Shown in pieces: positions 1 to 6,658 of a stretch of DNA of 7,805 bases (position 1 is its first letter; every line of letters starts with the position of its first letter). The stretch comes from Chloroflexota bacterium. GTDB lineage: Bacteria; Cyanobacteriota; Vampirovibrionia; Obscuribacterales; Obscuribacteraceae. The position numbers and the translations under genes are program-made. The DNA is taken from assembly GCA_005240105.1 (NCBI GenBank), contig SBAT01000042.1:1-7805 (forward strand). The letters are read 5' to 3'. Under the pieces are notes generated by a model. It was not told the origin of the DNA. It made no database searches and saw only the letters and a list, made by a program, of their open reading frames with translations.

Positions 1-2360
1 ACAACGACGGTATCATCAGCAAAGCTTTGTTGCGGCAACGGTGTCGATACTCTTGGTCTCAAGCGCATGGTAATGAAACCATCATCACTTACTTTTGGTA
101 CTACATCCAAGAAAATTCCAGCCTTTTCCAATTCAACGTTTGTGGTGACAACACCCAAAGACACAGTTGTTGTCACTTTGTGGACTACTTCATCAGCAAT
201 CACAATCAGCGCTTCAGTATTGTCTAATACAACTACCGATGGGTTGGCGACAAGCTTTGCCTTGTTAGTCTGCAAGAGCAAGTTCAAGCCCAAGTTTAAA
301 CCTGCCGGCATGGTGGCAATGTTGCCTCGACCACCGGCTTTTTTACCAAGGGTCAAGAAATTGAAACTGCTAAATGAGGTGCTTCTTGGTGCAACGGCAG
401 CAGCTGACGGCAGCGTAGTAGGTACTAAGTTACCCAACAATCCGGTAAAGGCTGCGGCTGGTCCAAGAGCCGTCACGTCATTGAGTGCATTACGTACGTT
501 TGTATTTTGAACGTTAACGGTAGAGCCAATTGGTGGGCTTACTGCGCTGGACACCAGATTGGAATTGAGAGCCGAAAATATTTGTCCCATGCCAGGCACT
601 GATTGAGTAATAAGACCCAGTATGCCTGTCGGGTCAGTGATCCGACTTAAGGCATTGACAGGAGCGGTTGTGGTTACTGCTCCACCAACGGTAATACCAG
701 TCGGTCCTGTCGTTGGCCCTCGGCTACCAAGACCTGGCAGGTATTGCACCAGCGGAGCTGCCGAATTACCCAAGACATTGGCGCTGGCACCCTGTCCTTG
801 TAATCCCAGGTGTGCACCTATCTGACGTATACCTTCGTTGGTAATTTCGAGCAATGAAGATTGAATATGAACTTCGGCCGGACGCCTATCCAATAATCGA
901 ATTGCTTCTCCTGCCAACTGGACATCTTCCTGCGTGCCCACCACCAGGACCTGACGGTTGCGCGAGTCGGGGATACAAATTGCTCCACCGCCGTTTTGCT
1001 CGACTACGTAATCAACAGCAACTTCTTGAGTAGAACGAATCTGCATGGATCCAGGATCAGTAGCCGAGTTTTGGAAGCCCTGACCTTCTGTGGGCGTTGC
1101 CTTACTCTGAGACTTCACACTGCGGGTGGCATCCAGCTTGCTAGTGAATTTGGTTTCCGTTGTCGTGTCATCAATTTCACCAGCGGTGTTGTCGTGAGTC
1201 TTACTCTCAGTCTGATCAACTGCTTTATCGCCGCCAAATTCACCTGGCGCGCGCATTTTTGATCCACTTATTTCCTTCGAGACCCTACCAACTTTTTCCG
1301 CCCCGGTGTTAGCCGTTTTCTTATTGACAGTTGAAGTAAAGTCCGGCAAGAAGCCTCGGTTAAATATAGATGCGTGCAGAATTTGTGCTACGTCATATGG
1401 GAATGCATAGCTTAAATGAAATGCTTTTGCTGTTGTCCTGTTCAATCCCAAGACCGTAAAGGCATTTTGGGTGGCGATCATTACCGTGTTACCAGGCAAA
1501 AGTCGTGTCTGCAGTCCAGCTGCTGACAATACGTTGGTCATTGCTTCGTTCAACGTCACATCGTGGAGATCACCGCTAATTTTGCCGACCACCGACTTAT
1601 CTACAAGGATGTTCAAGTTGCCGCGGCGAGCAATTTCAGCTATCACTTCTCGAACCGGCGTTTCACGGAAGCTCAAGTTGTGAATTATTTCCTCACGTGC
1701 AAACAATTTGAACGGTCGTTTGATTTGCACTTCTCCAGGGCTGCCGGGAATTGAGGGACGCTTGAGTGATTCAGGTCTGGCACCTTGTGCCACCTGTTTG
1801 CCGTCTTCATTGGAAGCAATACTTGTTTTACTATCATCCCCATCTGCAAATGTGGCAGCCTCGGAATTCGTGGTGTCACTTTCAGTAGCCGCCTGCCCAG
1901 GCGTGATGGATGAAGTTGCGGGTTGGGCAACCGTTGCCGGTTGAACTTCCGACATGTCCGCTTCAGAGTCAATTGATGCCTCAGAATCAACCTTAAGCGG
2001 CGCGGATTCAACAGGGGCTACAGTTCTTGTCGGCGGCGCACTGCTTGTCTTCTCTAGCACGCCACCACCATCGGTGCCTGATCCGCTATTATCAGCCGGT
2101 GCTATTAATGTCATTGGCGGCGCCACTCTGTCAGGCTCCGTCCTGGTTGGCGTGAAGCTCAATCCGGAAGTTGGCGCATTGCTGCCGGTTGTAAGTCTGG
2201 CGGCAATTTCCGGCGATACCAAAGTCGCTGATACAGGCATTGGTATGAGAGTCTTAACCGGAACAGTAGAATTACCGTCTTCAGCCCAAGAAGCCTGGGC
2301 ACCTAAGAGCCACGCGGATAAGAGAACAAGTGCCTTCGATTTCTCTGAGCGAATAACCAT
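1..2360 (-). CDS. Secretin family outer-membrane channel protein (PilQ/GspD superfamily), C-terminus cut by window edge
   Basis: Secretins form the multimeric outer-membrane gate of type IV pili and type II/III secretion systems. The minus strand is open from ATG at 2360 to the left edge, giving 786 codons without a stop. Residues 1-26 look like a Sec signal peptide ending SWA|ED. Residues 27-220 are low-complexity (Ser, Thr, Ala, Pro, Asp, Glu). An STN/N0-type domain covers about 226-297. An N1 (NolW) fold starts near 312 (KAFHLSYAF), is interrupted by a polar insert at about 342-445, and resumes at 458-505 (AICIPDSRNRQVLVVG, then LLDRRPAEVHIQ). The secretin core follows, with a Gly/Thr/Ala-rich stretch at about 515-680, then LVANPSVVVLD (703-713) and the hallmark VELEKAGI (742-749). 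One N0 plus one N1 fits PilQ better than GspD, which has extra N domains, but I see no AMIN domain. A weak AGGT precedes the ATG by five bases. Family assignment is firm; PilQ identity is only likely. Confidence 0.93.
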   Translation of the reverse strand, partial: MVIRSEKSKALVLLSAWLLGAQASWAEDGNSTVPVKTLIPMPVSATLVSPEIAARLTTGSNAPTSGLSFTPTRTEPDRVAPPMTLIAPADNSGSGTDGGGVLEKTSSAPPTRTVAPVESAPLKVDSEASIDSEADMSEVQPATVAQPATSSITPGQAATESDTTNSEAATFADGDDSKTSIASNEDGKQVAQGARPESLKRPSIPGSPGEVQIKRPFKLFAREEIIHNLSFRETPVREVIAEIARRGNLNILVDKSVVGKISGDLHDVTLNEAMTNVLSAAGLQTRLLPGNTVMIATQNAFTVLGLNRTTAKAFHLSYAFPYDVAQILHASIFNRGFLPDFTSTVNKKTANTGAEKVGRVSKEISGSKMRAPGEFGGDKAVDQTESKTHDNTAGEIDDTTTETKFTSKLDATRSVKSQSKATPTEGQGFQNSATDPGSMQIRSTQEVAVDYVVEQNGGGAICIPDSRNRQVLVVGTQEDVQLAGEAIRLLDRRPAEVHIQSSLLEITNEGIRQIGAHLGLQGQGASANVLGNSAAPLVQYLPGLGSRGPTTGPTGITVGGAVTTTAPVNALSRITDPTGILGLITQSVPGMGQIFSALNSNLVSSAVSPPIGSTVNVQNTNVRNALNDVTALGPAAAFTGLLGNLVPTTLPSAAAVAPRSTSFSSFNFLTLGKKAGGRGNIATMPAGLNLGLNLLLQTNKAKLVANPSVVVLDNTEALIVIADEVVHKVTTTVSLGVVTTNVELEKAGIFLDVVPKVSDDGFITMRLRPRVSTPLPQQSFADDTVV

Positions 2361-2399
2361 TAAGTACCTAAGTTAAACTAAAGCTAATGAGCCTTGTTT

Positions 2400-2427
2400 A
2401 TTCTACAAGCCTAGAATTAAATTGCAA
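2400..2427 (-). promoter_or_regulatory. Probable sigma70-type promoter of the secretin gene
   Basis: On the minus strand a TTGCAA -35 box (2427-2422; 4 of 6 consensus bases) is followed after 16 bases by a TAGAAT -10 box (2405-2400; 5 of 6). Transcription would begin near 2393, leaving a leader of about 33 bases before the ATG at 2360. It suggests the secretin can be transcribed independently of the TPR gene upstream. This is a motif match by eye only. Confidence 0.5.
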
Positions 2428-2432
2428 TAAAT

Positions 2433-2451
2433 GTATATCCTGCAGATATAC
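2433..2451. repeat. Short perfect hairpin (7-bp stem, 5-base loop)
   Basis: GTATATC (2433-2439) and GATATAC (2445-2451) are exact reverse complements around the loop CTGCA. The site lies just upstream of the secretin -35 box and 45 bases downstream of the TPR stop codon. The stem is AT-rich and lacks an adjoining T-tract on the minus strand, so it is a poor intrinsic terminator. A binding site for a dimeric regulator is equally possible. Confidence 0.45.
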
Positions 2452-2495
2452 CTAGATATTTTTCAATCTTGTTTAGCTTTAGCAGATCAATGACT

Positions 2496-3473
2496 TTACT
2501 TCTTGGAGCCGAGACTAAATAAAGCAATTTCCAAATTGTTGCGTGCTGCTTCCAACTTTGGGTTCAGCCTCAGTGCCAATCTATATTCAGCAATTGCCGA
2601 AGCAATGTCGCCTGAACCATAGAAAGCATACCCGAGATCATTGCGAGCCTGAGCGGACACCGGATCCAGGTTGACTGCAGCCTTAAACTCCTCAACAGCA
2701 GTTGTTCTTTCACCATTTGCATACAGACTTCTTCCTAACGCCAGGTGTGAATCAACAGCATCAGGCGCCAAAAGTACTGCCTGCCTGGCAGTGACAAGAG
2801 CAGACTGCTTTTCGCCAATTTGTAAAAGAACTGCCGTTAGCGCCGTCTGCGCACGAGCAAGGCTGGCGTCGAGTGATACCGCTTTACGAGCAGCACGCAA
2901 ACTACCTTGCGCATCTCCTGTAGCCAACAAAGATTCGGACAATCCTGAAAGAAACAATGCCGATTCACCAGTGCTTTCGGCAAAGTTAATGGCTCGCCTA
3001 TATTCGTTGAGCGCCTCAGGTACATTGCCACCACGCTTCAAGGACTCAGCAAACAAGAAATGTATTTCTCCATTGTTTGGGGCAATCTCCACAGCTCGAC
3101 GAAATTGTTTCAAGGCTTCGCCGTGTTCACCAATGAAGTCCAAGACCTTGGCTAATTGAAGATGAGCATATGGTTCAAGAGGCGCTATTGAATTTGCCTT
3201 CTTCAGCTCAATACCAGCACCTTCATAATCACCAGCCAAATAAAGGTAAGTACCTAGTTGAAAGCGCAACAAGGCATTGTCCGGATCGTCGGTAATGCGT
3301 TTGCGTAGATCAATAATTGAATCCCCAAGAAGCTTAAGGTCAAGTTGTGAGCGCTCCATTCTCACGAATTGCGCCGGCGTCATTTGCGCAGCAGTTGCAA
3401 CTAAACAGTGAGACATACCCAGCCCTAAAACGACCAAGAAGCGAAGTCCGCTATTGTATAATTGACTGTTCAT
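2496..3473 (-). CDS. Exported tetratricopeptide-repeat (TPR) protein
   Basis: The product is 325 residues. Residues 1-30 look like a Sec signal peptide (LRFLVVLGLG core, ending about VATAA|Q), so it should act in the periplasm or at the envelope. From about residue 65 to the end it consists of roughly seven 34-residue TPR units. Typical signatures are LGTYLYLAGDYEGAGIELKKA (73-93, first repeat) and LGYAFYGSGDIASAIAEYRLAL in the last full repeat, with Pro at the repeat ends (for example DPDN, APNN, DPVS, NPKL). TPRs are protein-binding scaffolds and have no catalytic residues to read. The gene is upstream of and codirectional with the secretin, 135 bases away, so a role in assembly or piloting of that channel is plausible but unproven. 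No Shine-Dalgarno sequence precedes the ATG. No lipobox is evident: the only N-terminal Cys (C23) lies inside the signal hydrophobic region without an L-[AS]-[GA]-C pattern. Confidence 0.9.
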   Translation of the reverse strand: MNSQLYNSGLRFLVVLGLGMSHCLVATAAQMTPAQFVRMERSQLDLKLLGDSIIDLRKRITDDPDNALLRFQLGTYLYLAGDYEGAGIELKKANSIAPLEPYAHLQLAKVLDFIGEHGEALKQFRRAVEIAPNNGEIHFLFAESLKRGGNVPEALNEYRRAINFAESTGESALFLSGLSESLLATGDAQGSLRAARKAVSLDASLARAQTALTAVLLQIGEKQSALVTARQAVLLAPDAVDSHLALGRSLYANGERTTAVEEFKAAVNLDPVSAQARNDLGYAFYGSGDIASAIAEYRLALRLNPKLEAARNNLEIALFSLGSKK

Positions 3474-3501
3474 TAGTTATTCTGCCGCACTGCCAACTGC
3501 A

Positions 3502-3531
3502 ACCATACAGACAGTGAGCTTAGCCTGTCAA
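3502..3531 (-). promoter_or_regulatory. Probable sigma70-type promoter of the TPR gene, abutting the hemW start
   Basis: On the minus strand a perfect TTGACA -35 box (3531-3526) is followed after 18 bases by TATGGT (3507-3502; 4 of 6). The start of transcription would be near 3495, about 20 bases before the TPR ATG. The -35 box lies only four bases from the hemW ATG on the other strand, so polymerase bound here would overlap the start of hemW. The hemW promoter itself is not clear in the 62-bp divergent gap. Confidence 0.55.
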
Positions 3532-3535
3532 GCCA

Positions 3536-4654
3536 ATGCCCAAAAGTGCCTATATTCACATCCCCTTTTGCGCACACAAGTGCGACTTTTGCGACTTCGC
3601 AGTCGTGACAAACCTTGAGTCGCGCATACCCGAATATTGCCAGACAGTAGCCAAAGAAATTCGTGAAAGGCTCTCCAACAAAGAGTCTTCATCATTAGAT
3701 ACAGTCTTTTACGGCGGCGGCACCCCAGGTTATATCGACCCGCAAGAGCTGGCTCAAATACATCAAACCTTGATTGAGTACGCAGGAATAAACAAAAATG
3801 CCGAGGTAACACTGGAAACCACTCCCAATGCCATTACGGTGGAGAAGGCTAGCGCCTGGCGAGATATAGGTATTAATCGACTGTCTATCGGCATCGAATC
3901 CGTTAACGATCACGAGCTTACGGCCATGGGCCGCGATCATACGCGCGCACAGGCACTACTTGGCGTGAAAGCTGCTCAGGAAGCTGGTTTCAGCAATATA
4001 GCCATAGATCTGATGTATGGCTTGCCGGAGCAAACACTAGATTCGTGGCAGACCTGCCTCGAACAGACCCTATCGCTAGGGCTTCCTCACTTGTCGGCAT
4101 ATGCCTTAACTTTGGCCACTAATTCCCCTTTGTTAAGGCGCTATCCGCTAGGCAGCCCTCAAATGCCGGACGATGATTTGTCTGCTTCCATGTACGAAAT
4201 GCTCGTCGATACAGCCCTGAAGGCAGGTCTCGAACAATACGAAGTCTCCAACTTTGCTCGTCCTGGATTTTCTTCAAGGCATAACCTTACCTACTGGCAA
4301 AACGACGAATACTACGGCTTTGGACTTTCGGCACATCGGTATGTCGACGGAACTCGAAGCCACAACTGGCGCTCATTCAATCGATACCTCGATGATTACC
4401 TCGGTCACGAAAGCCTGGAAGTTATTGACCGCGAAACCAGGGTAAAGGAAGCCATAATTCTTGGATTAAGGACAACAGCCGGCATTAACCTGCAAGAATT
4501 TGAAACAAGTTACGGCGTTAATCTCTTATCCCGCTTTGGCGAAAAGATAGCCGAATTCACCGACCAGCAACTGTTTTACAGCTCCGACAACACCCTCAAG
4601 CTGACCCGCAAGGGCATGCTTTTAAGCAACTTGGTCCTTACCGAGTTCGTCTAA
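3536..4654 (+). CDS. hemW: Radical SAM heme chaperone HemW
   Basis: HemW is a cytoplasmic radical-SAM protein, once called an oxygen-independent coproporphyrinogen III oxidase homologue; family members bind heme and deliver it to respiratory enzymes. The 372-residue length is typical. HIPFC at residues 8-12 begins the CxxxCxxC cluster motif (C12, C16, C19), which ligates the 4Fe-4S cluster. YGGGTP at 59-64 is the SAM-binding glycine motif. HNLTYW at 249-254 is the HemW signature near the C-terminal domain and separates it from unrelated radical-SAM enzymes. The ATG at 3536 starts the protein directly before the family motif, and no better start lies upstream, but there is no Shine-Dalgarno sequence, so initiation may be leaderless or weak. 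It diverges from the TPR gene. The kinase gene follows after 113 bases on the same strand. True HemN (HemZ-type) oxidase is less likely given the length and motif set. Confidence 0.95.
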   Translation: MPKSAYIHIPFCAHKCDFCDFAVVTNLESRIPEYCQTVAKEIRERLSNKESSSLDTVFYGGGTPGYIDPQELAQIHQTLIEYAGINKNAEVTLETTPNAITVEKASAWRDIGINRLSIGIESVNDHELTAMGRDHTRAQALLGVKAAQEAGFSNIAIDLMYGLPEQTLDSWQTCLEQTLSLGLPHLSAYALTLATNSPLLRRYPLGSPQMPDDDLSASMYEMLVDTALKAGLEQYEVSNFARPGFSSRHNLTYWQNDEYYGFGLSAHRYVDGTRSHNWRSFNRYLDDYLGHESLEVIDRETRVKEAIILGLRTTAGINLQEFETSYGVNLLSRFGEKIAEFTDQQLFYSSDNTLKLTRKGMLLSNLVLTEFV

Positions 4655-4717
4655 GTTCAAGCTTCAAACCGCACAACCTGCTTAGGTTTACAGCGTTTCA
4701 TCTAGCCACAAATTTAG

Positions 4718-4723
4718 TTTAAT
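4718..4723 (+). promoter_or_regulatory. Possible -10 box upstream of the kinase gene
   Basis: TTTAAT matches the TATAAT consensus at five of six positions and lies in the AT-rich part of the hemW-kinase gap. The matching -35 is poor (TTTCAT at 4696-4701, spacing 16). No strong terminator lies between hemW and the kinase gene, so read-through from hemW is also possible. Confidence 0.25.
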
Positions 4724-4755
4724 TCGGTCTCTTGCAGGGTATGGAAACAAGAGAC

Positions 4756-4760
4756 AGGAG
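4756..4760 (+). promoter_or_regulatory. Ribosome binding site that decides the kinase start
   Basis: AGGAG ends seven bases before GTG at 4768, an ideal spacing. In-frame TTG (4732) and ATG (4741) lie further upstream but lack a comparable site. Starting at 4768 makes the protein begin MKLCPEC, placing the zinc ribbon directly at the N-terminus. Confidence 0.65.
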
Positions 4761-4767
4761 AGAAGCC

Positions 4768-6321
4768 GTGAAACTTTGTCCTGAATGCTACTCAGAATTT
4801 GAGGACAACCTGACTCAGTGTCCGGAAGATAAGATTGCCCTTGCTGCTCTTGATTCCGATCCACTAGTCGGTACTCGGCTTGCCGACCGCTACACCATTC
4901 TTTCCATTATCGGTCGTGGCGGAATGGGCGTTGTCTACAAAGCACGCCATGAGTTGATGGACAGAACTGTAGCTATAAAAATGCTGCACGCACATTTGGT
5001 TACCGACACCGAAGCCATGAAACGCTTCCACCGAGAAGCCAAAGTGGTTTCCCGAGTACAACATCCTCACAGCATTACCCTCTACGACTTTGGCGTGTCT
5101 ACATCCAGTCAGCCATACATCGTGATGGACTTCGTGCAGGGAATAAGTCTCAAGTCCCTGATCAAAGAACAGGGAGCATTGCCCCTGGACCGTGTCCGCT
5201 TCATATTTGCGCAAGTAGTTGATACACTCAAATGCGCGCATGCTCAAGGCGTAATTCACCGCGATCTAAAGCCCGAAAACATCATGCTCACTACCCACGG
5301 TGACAATGGAGACTGGGTGCAAGTCGTTGATTTTGGCATCTCCAAATTAGTGTCAACAGCAGGCGATCAAGATCAGAAGATAAGTCGCATTACCAGAATC
5401 GGCGACGTTTGTGGCTCACCGCCCTACATGAGTCCTGAACAATGCATCTCAGCGCTCAACATTGACAGTCGTACGGATATCTATTCACTGGCAGTAGTTG
5501 CTTACGAGGCCCTTACCGGGCGCCTGCCTTTCCTGGCCAAATCGGCAATTGAAATGATTGATTGCCATTTGTACGGACAGCCAACGTCGCTCAAAGTAGC
5601 CAATCCGGAACTTTCACTTTGCGACAATTTGAACAATTTGTTCAATAAGGCCTTTCAAAAAGAACCACAGCGCAGACATCAGACGGTCGAAGAGTTCGGA
5701 CAAGAGCTTTCGGAAGCCATTAAACAAGACGCATTGCGCATGAAATCACTCAGGCAACGTGTCGAAGTATCGCAATTCAGAAAGCTTGTCGACGAGGCTG
5801 AATCTAGTGTCGACACCGAACCAAAAGTAAATCGCAACGAAGTCAAAAGCGGCTATTTATCAAACATTCCAGTCAAAGTAATAGGCGACCCGGGTAATCA
5901 AAACGTCGGTTTCTTTGAACAATTAAAACGGCAGATTCTTGGTGCCAGACAACAGGAGGAAGAAACAAATTTTCTCCTATCGGAGTGCCCATACTGCGGC
6001 AGACCAGTCGATCAGCAAGTGAATTTTTGTCTGGATTGCGGCAGGCATTTAGCTACACCACAAGAAGTCGCTCCCTTGCGATCAGCCCAACAGGTCTTCA
6101 GCTATCCCAAATATCAAAAGACTAAGGAACAAAAATCACCACACTTTAGCCGCAAGGCAAAAGTAGCCACAGCCAGTGCCAACACCATATCCATTGGCTC
6201 TTTTCTTATCGTGGTTGTTCTGTTTCTTTGCCTTATGCACTTTGCCAGCGGCGGCAAAGCTTTCAAGGGCATCATGCATCAAATGAACCAATTTATTGAA
6301 CAGACTACTAAAACTAAATAG
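4768..6321 (+). CDS. Membrane-anchored eukaryotic-like Ser/Thr protein kinase with two zinc ribbons
   Basis: A Hanks-type kinase that should phosphorylate Ser/Thr on cytoplasmic targets; substrates are unknown. From GTG 4768 it has 517 residues. In order: a ribbon at 4-21 with C4-x2-C7-x10-C18-x2-D21, so the fourth ligand is Asp; the kinase domain at about 42-300; a variable linker; a second ribbon C407-x2-C410-x10-C421-x2-C424; one membrane span at about 474-493; and a 24-residue tail that would be outside. The kinase has the complete active site: glycine loop GRGGMGVVYKA (49-59), VAIK lysine K71, HRDLKPEN with catalytic D166, DFG at 188-190 and SPE at 222-224. HRD (R165) suggests activation-loop phosphorylation. 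The long C-terminal sensor of PASTA-type kinases is absent. It lies 113 bases after hemW and 68 before a small exported protein gene. If ATG 4741 is used, nine residues are added. Confidence 0.94.
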   Translation: MKLCPECYSEFEDNLTQCPEDKIALAALDSDPLVGTRLADRYTILSIIGRGGMGVVYKARHELMDRTVAIKMLHAHLVTDTEAMKRFHREAKVVSRVQHPHSITLYDFGVSTSSQPYIVMDFVQGISLKSLIKEQGALPLDRVRFIFAQVVDTLKCAHAQGVIHRDLKPENIMLTTHGDNGDWVQVVDFGISKLVSTAGDQDQKISRITRIGDVCGSPPYMSPEQCISALNIDSRTDIYSLAVVAYEALTGRLPFLAKSAIEMIDCHLYGQPTSLKVANPELSLCDNLNNLFNKAFQKEPQRRHQTVEEFGQELSEAIKQDALRMKSLRQRVEVSQFRKLVDEAESSVDTEPKVNRNEVKSGYLSNIPVKVIGDPGNQNVGFFEQLKRQILGARQQEEETNFLLSECPYCGRPVDQQVNFCLDCGRHLATPQEVAPLRSAQQVFSYPKYQKTKEQKSPHFSRKAKVATASANTISIGSFLIVVVLFLCLMHFASGGKAFKGIMHQMNQFIEQTTKTK

Positions 6322-6343
6322 GCAAGCCACACAAACCAAAACA

Positions 6344-6352
6344 TGTTATAAC
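6344..6352 (+). promoter_or_regulatory. Likely extended -10 promoter of the small exported protein gene
   Basis: TGTTATAAC reads as an extended -10 element: TG, one base, then TATAAC (6347-6352; 5 of 6). No convincing -35 lies at the right distance, as is usual for extended -10 promoters. Transcription would begin near 6359, giving a leader of about 30 bases before the ATG at 6390. Confidence 0.45.
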
Positions 6353-6389
6353 TAACCCAGATCTACTTCCGGAAGAAGGAGCTTTTCTT

Positions 6390-6596
6390 ATGAATTCTAG
6401 ATTACTAGCAGGATTGGCCATATTTGCAGTGGTCGCCTCCACACCAGCATTTGCTGATGATGACTGCAAAGCCAAAGAGTGCGCCAAAAAGATTGGCAAG
6501 GGTGTCATGTGGGCACCTAAAAAGGTTGCTTCAGGCACCAAGAAGGGCGTGCAAGCAATGGGCCGCGGTGCTAAGAAGGTTATTGGCAAGGACTAA
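6390..6596 (+). CDS. Small secreted cationic Lys-rich protein, unknown function
   Basis: I do not recognise a family. The 68-residue product has a textbook Sec signal peptide (residues 1-22, basic NSR start, LLAGLAIFAVVAS core, cleavage AFA|DDD). The mature part of about 46 residues starts with three Asp, has two cysteines (C26, C31) in CKAKEC, and then a strongly basic, Gly/Ala/Val-containing stretch; I count 12 Lys and 1 Arg against 5 acidic residues, net about +8. A loose internal repeat, KGV followed by KKV, occurs twice (near residues 38-47 and 54-65). The start is secure: AAGGAG (6376-6381) lies eight bases before the ATG. It has its own likely promoter and a strong terminator, so it is probably a monocistronic and possibly abundant transcript. 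It might bind nucleic acid, lipopolysaccharide or another envelope polyanion, or act on membranes; none is shown. Coding status rests on signal peptide, RBS and terminator together. Confidence 0.85.
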   Translation: MNSRLLAGLAIFAVVASTPAFADDDCKAKECAKKIGKGVMWAPKKVASGTKKGVQAMGRGAKKVIGKD

Positions 6597-6627
6597 GCAA
6601 TTTAGTTCAAATCCAATAGGGAATTGT

Positions 6628-6658
6628 AAGGGACGGATAAAACTGTCCCTTTTTCTTT
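6628..6658 (+). terminator. Rho-independent terminator after the small exported protein gene
   Basis: AAGGGACGG (6628-6636) pairs with CTGTCCCTT (6643-6651) through nine base pairs including one G-T, with the six-base loop ATAAAA, followed by a T-rich run to 6658. It lies 32 bases past the stop codon at 6596. It ends at the aat stop codon arriving from the other strand. In the minus direction the same stem is followed by ACAATT, so it would terminate aat transcripts less well. Confidence 0.85.

Larger units (their letters stand above)
2378..2482. repeat. 10-bp inverted repeat spanning the TPR-secretin gap
   Basis: CTAAAGCTAA (2378-2387) and TTAGCTTTAG (2473-2482) are perfect reverse complements separated by 85 bases. 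They bracket the hairpin at 2433-2451 and the predicted secretin promoter. The octamer CTTGTTTA also occurs as a direct repeat at 2393-2400 and 2468-2475, next to or overlapping the arms. The function is unknown; in AT-rich DNA some of this may be chance. Confidence 0.4.

Noticed and set aside
67..510. Plus-strand open frame of 147 codons
   Set aside because: It lies opposite the secretin core, and the minus-strand frame carries unmistakable secretin motifs. Other plus-strand frames up to 2376 are likewise shadows.
2671..3159. Plus-strand open frame of 162 codons
   Set aside because: Antisense to the TPR repeats; no domain or ribosome binding site, while the opposite strand encodes clear TPRs with a signal peptide.
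4666..4689. Possible terminator hairpin AAACC/GGTTT after hemW
   Set aside because: Only five base pairs with a 14-base loop and no T-tract; too weak to call.
4732..4767. Upstream TTG (4732) or ATG (4741) start for the kinase
   Set aside because: Neither has a good ribosome binding site, and GTG 4768 has AGGAG at ideal spacing and yields an N-terminus starting with the zinc ribbon.
6366..6375. 10-bp palindrome CTTCCGGAAG before the small gene's ribosome binding site
   Set aside because: Short, with no loop, and partly explained by purine-rich ribosome binding site sequence; not enough for an operator.
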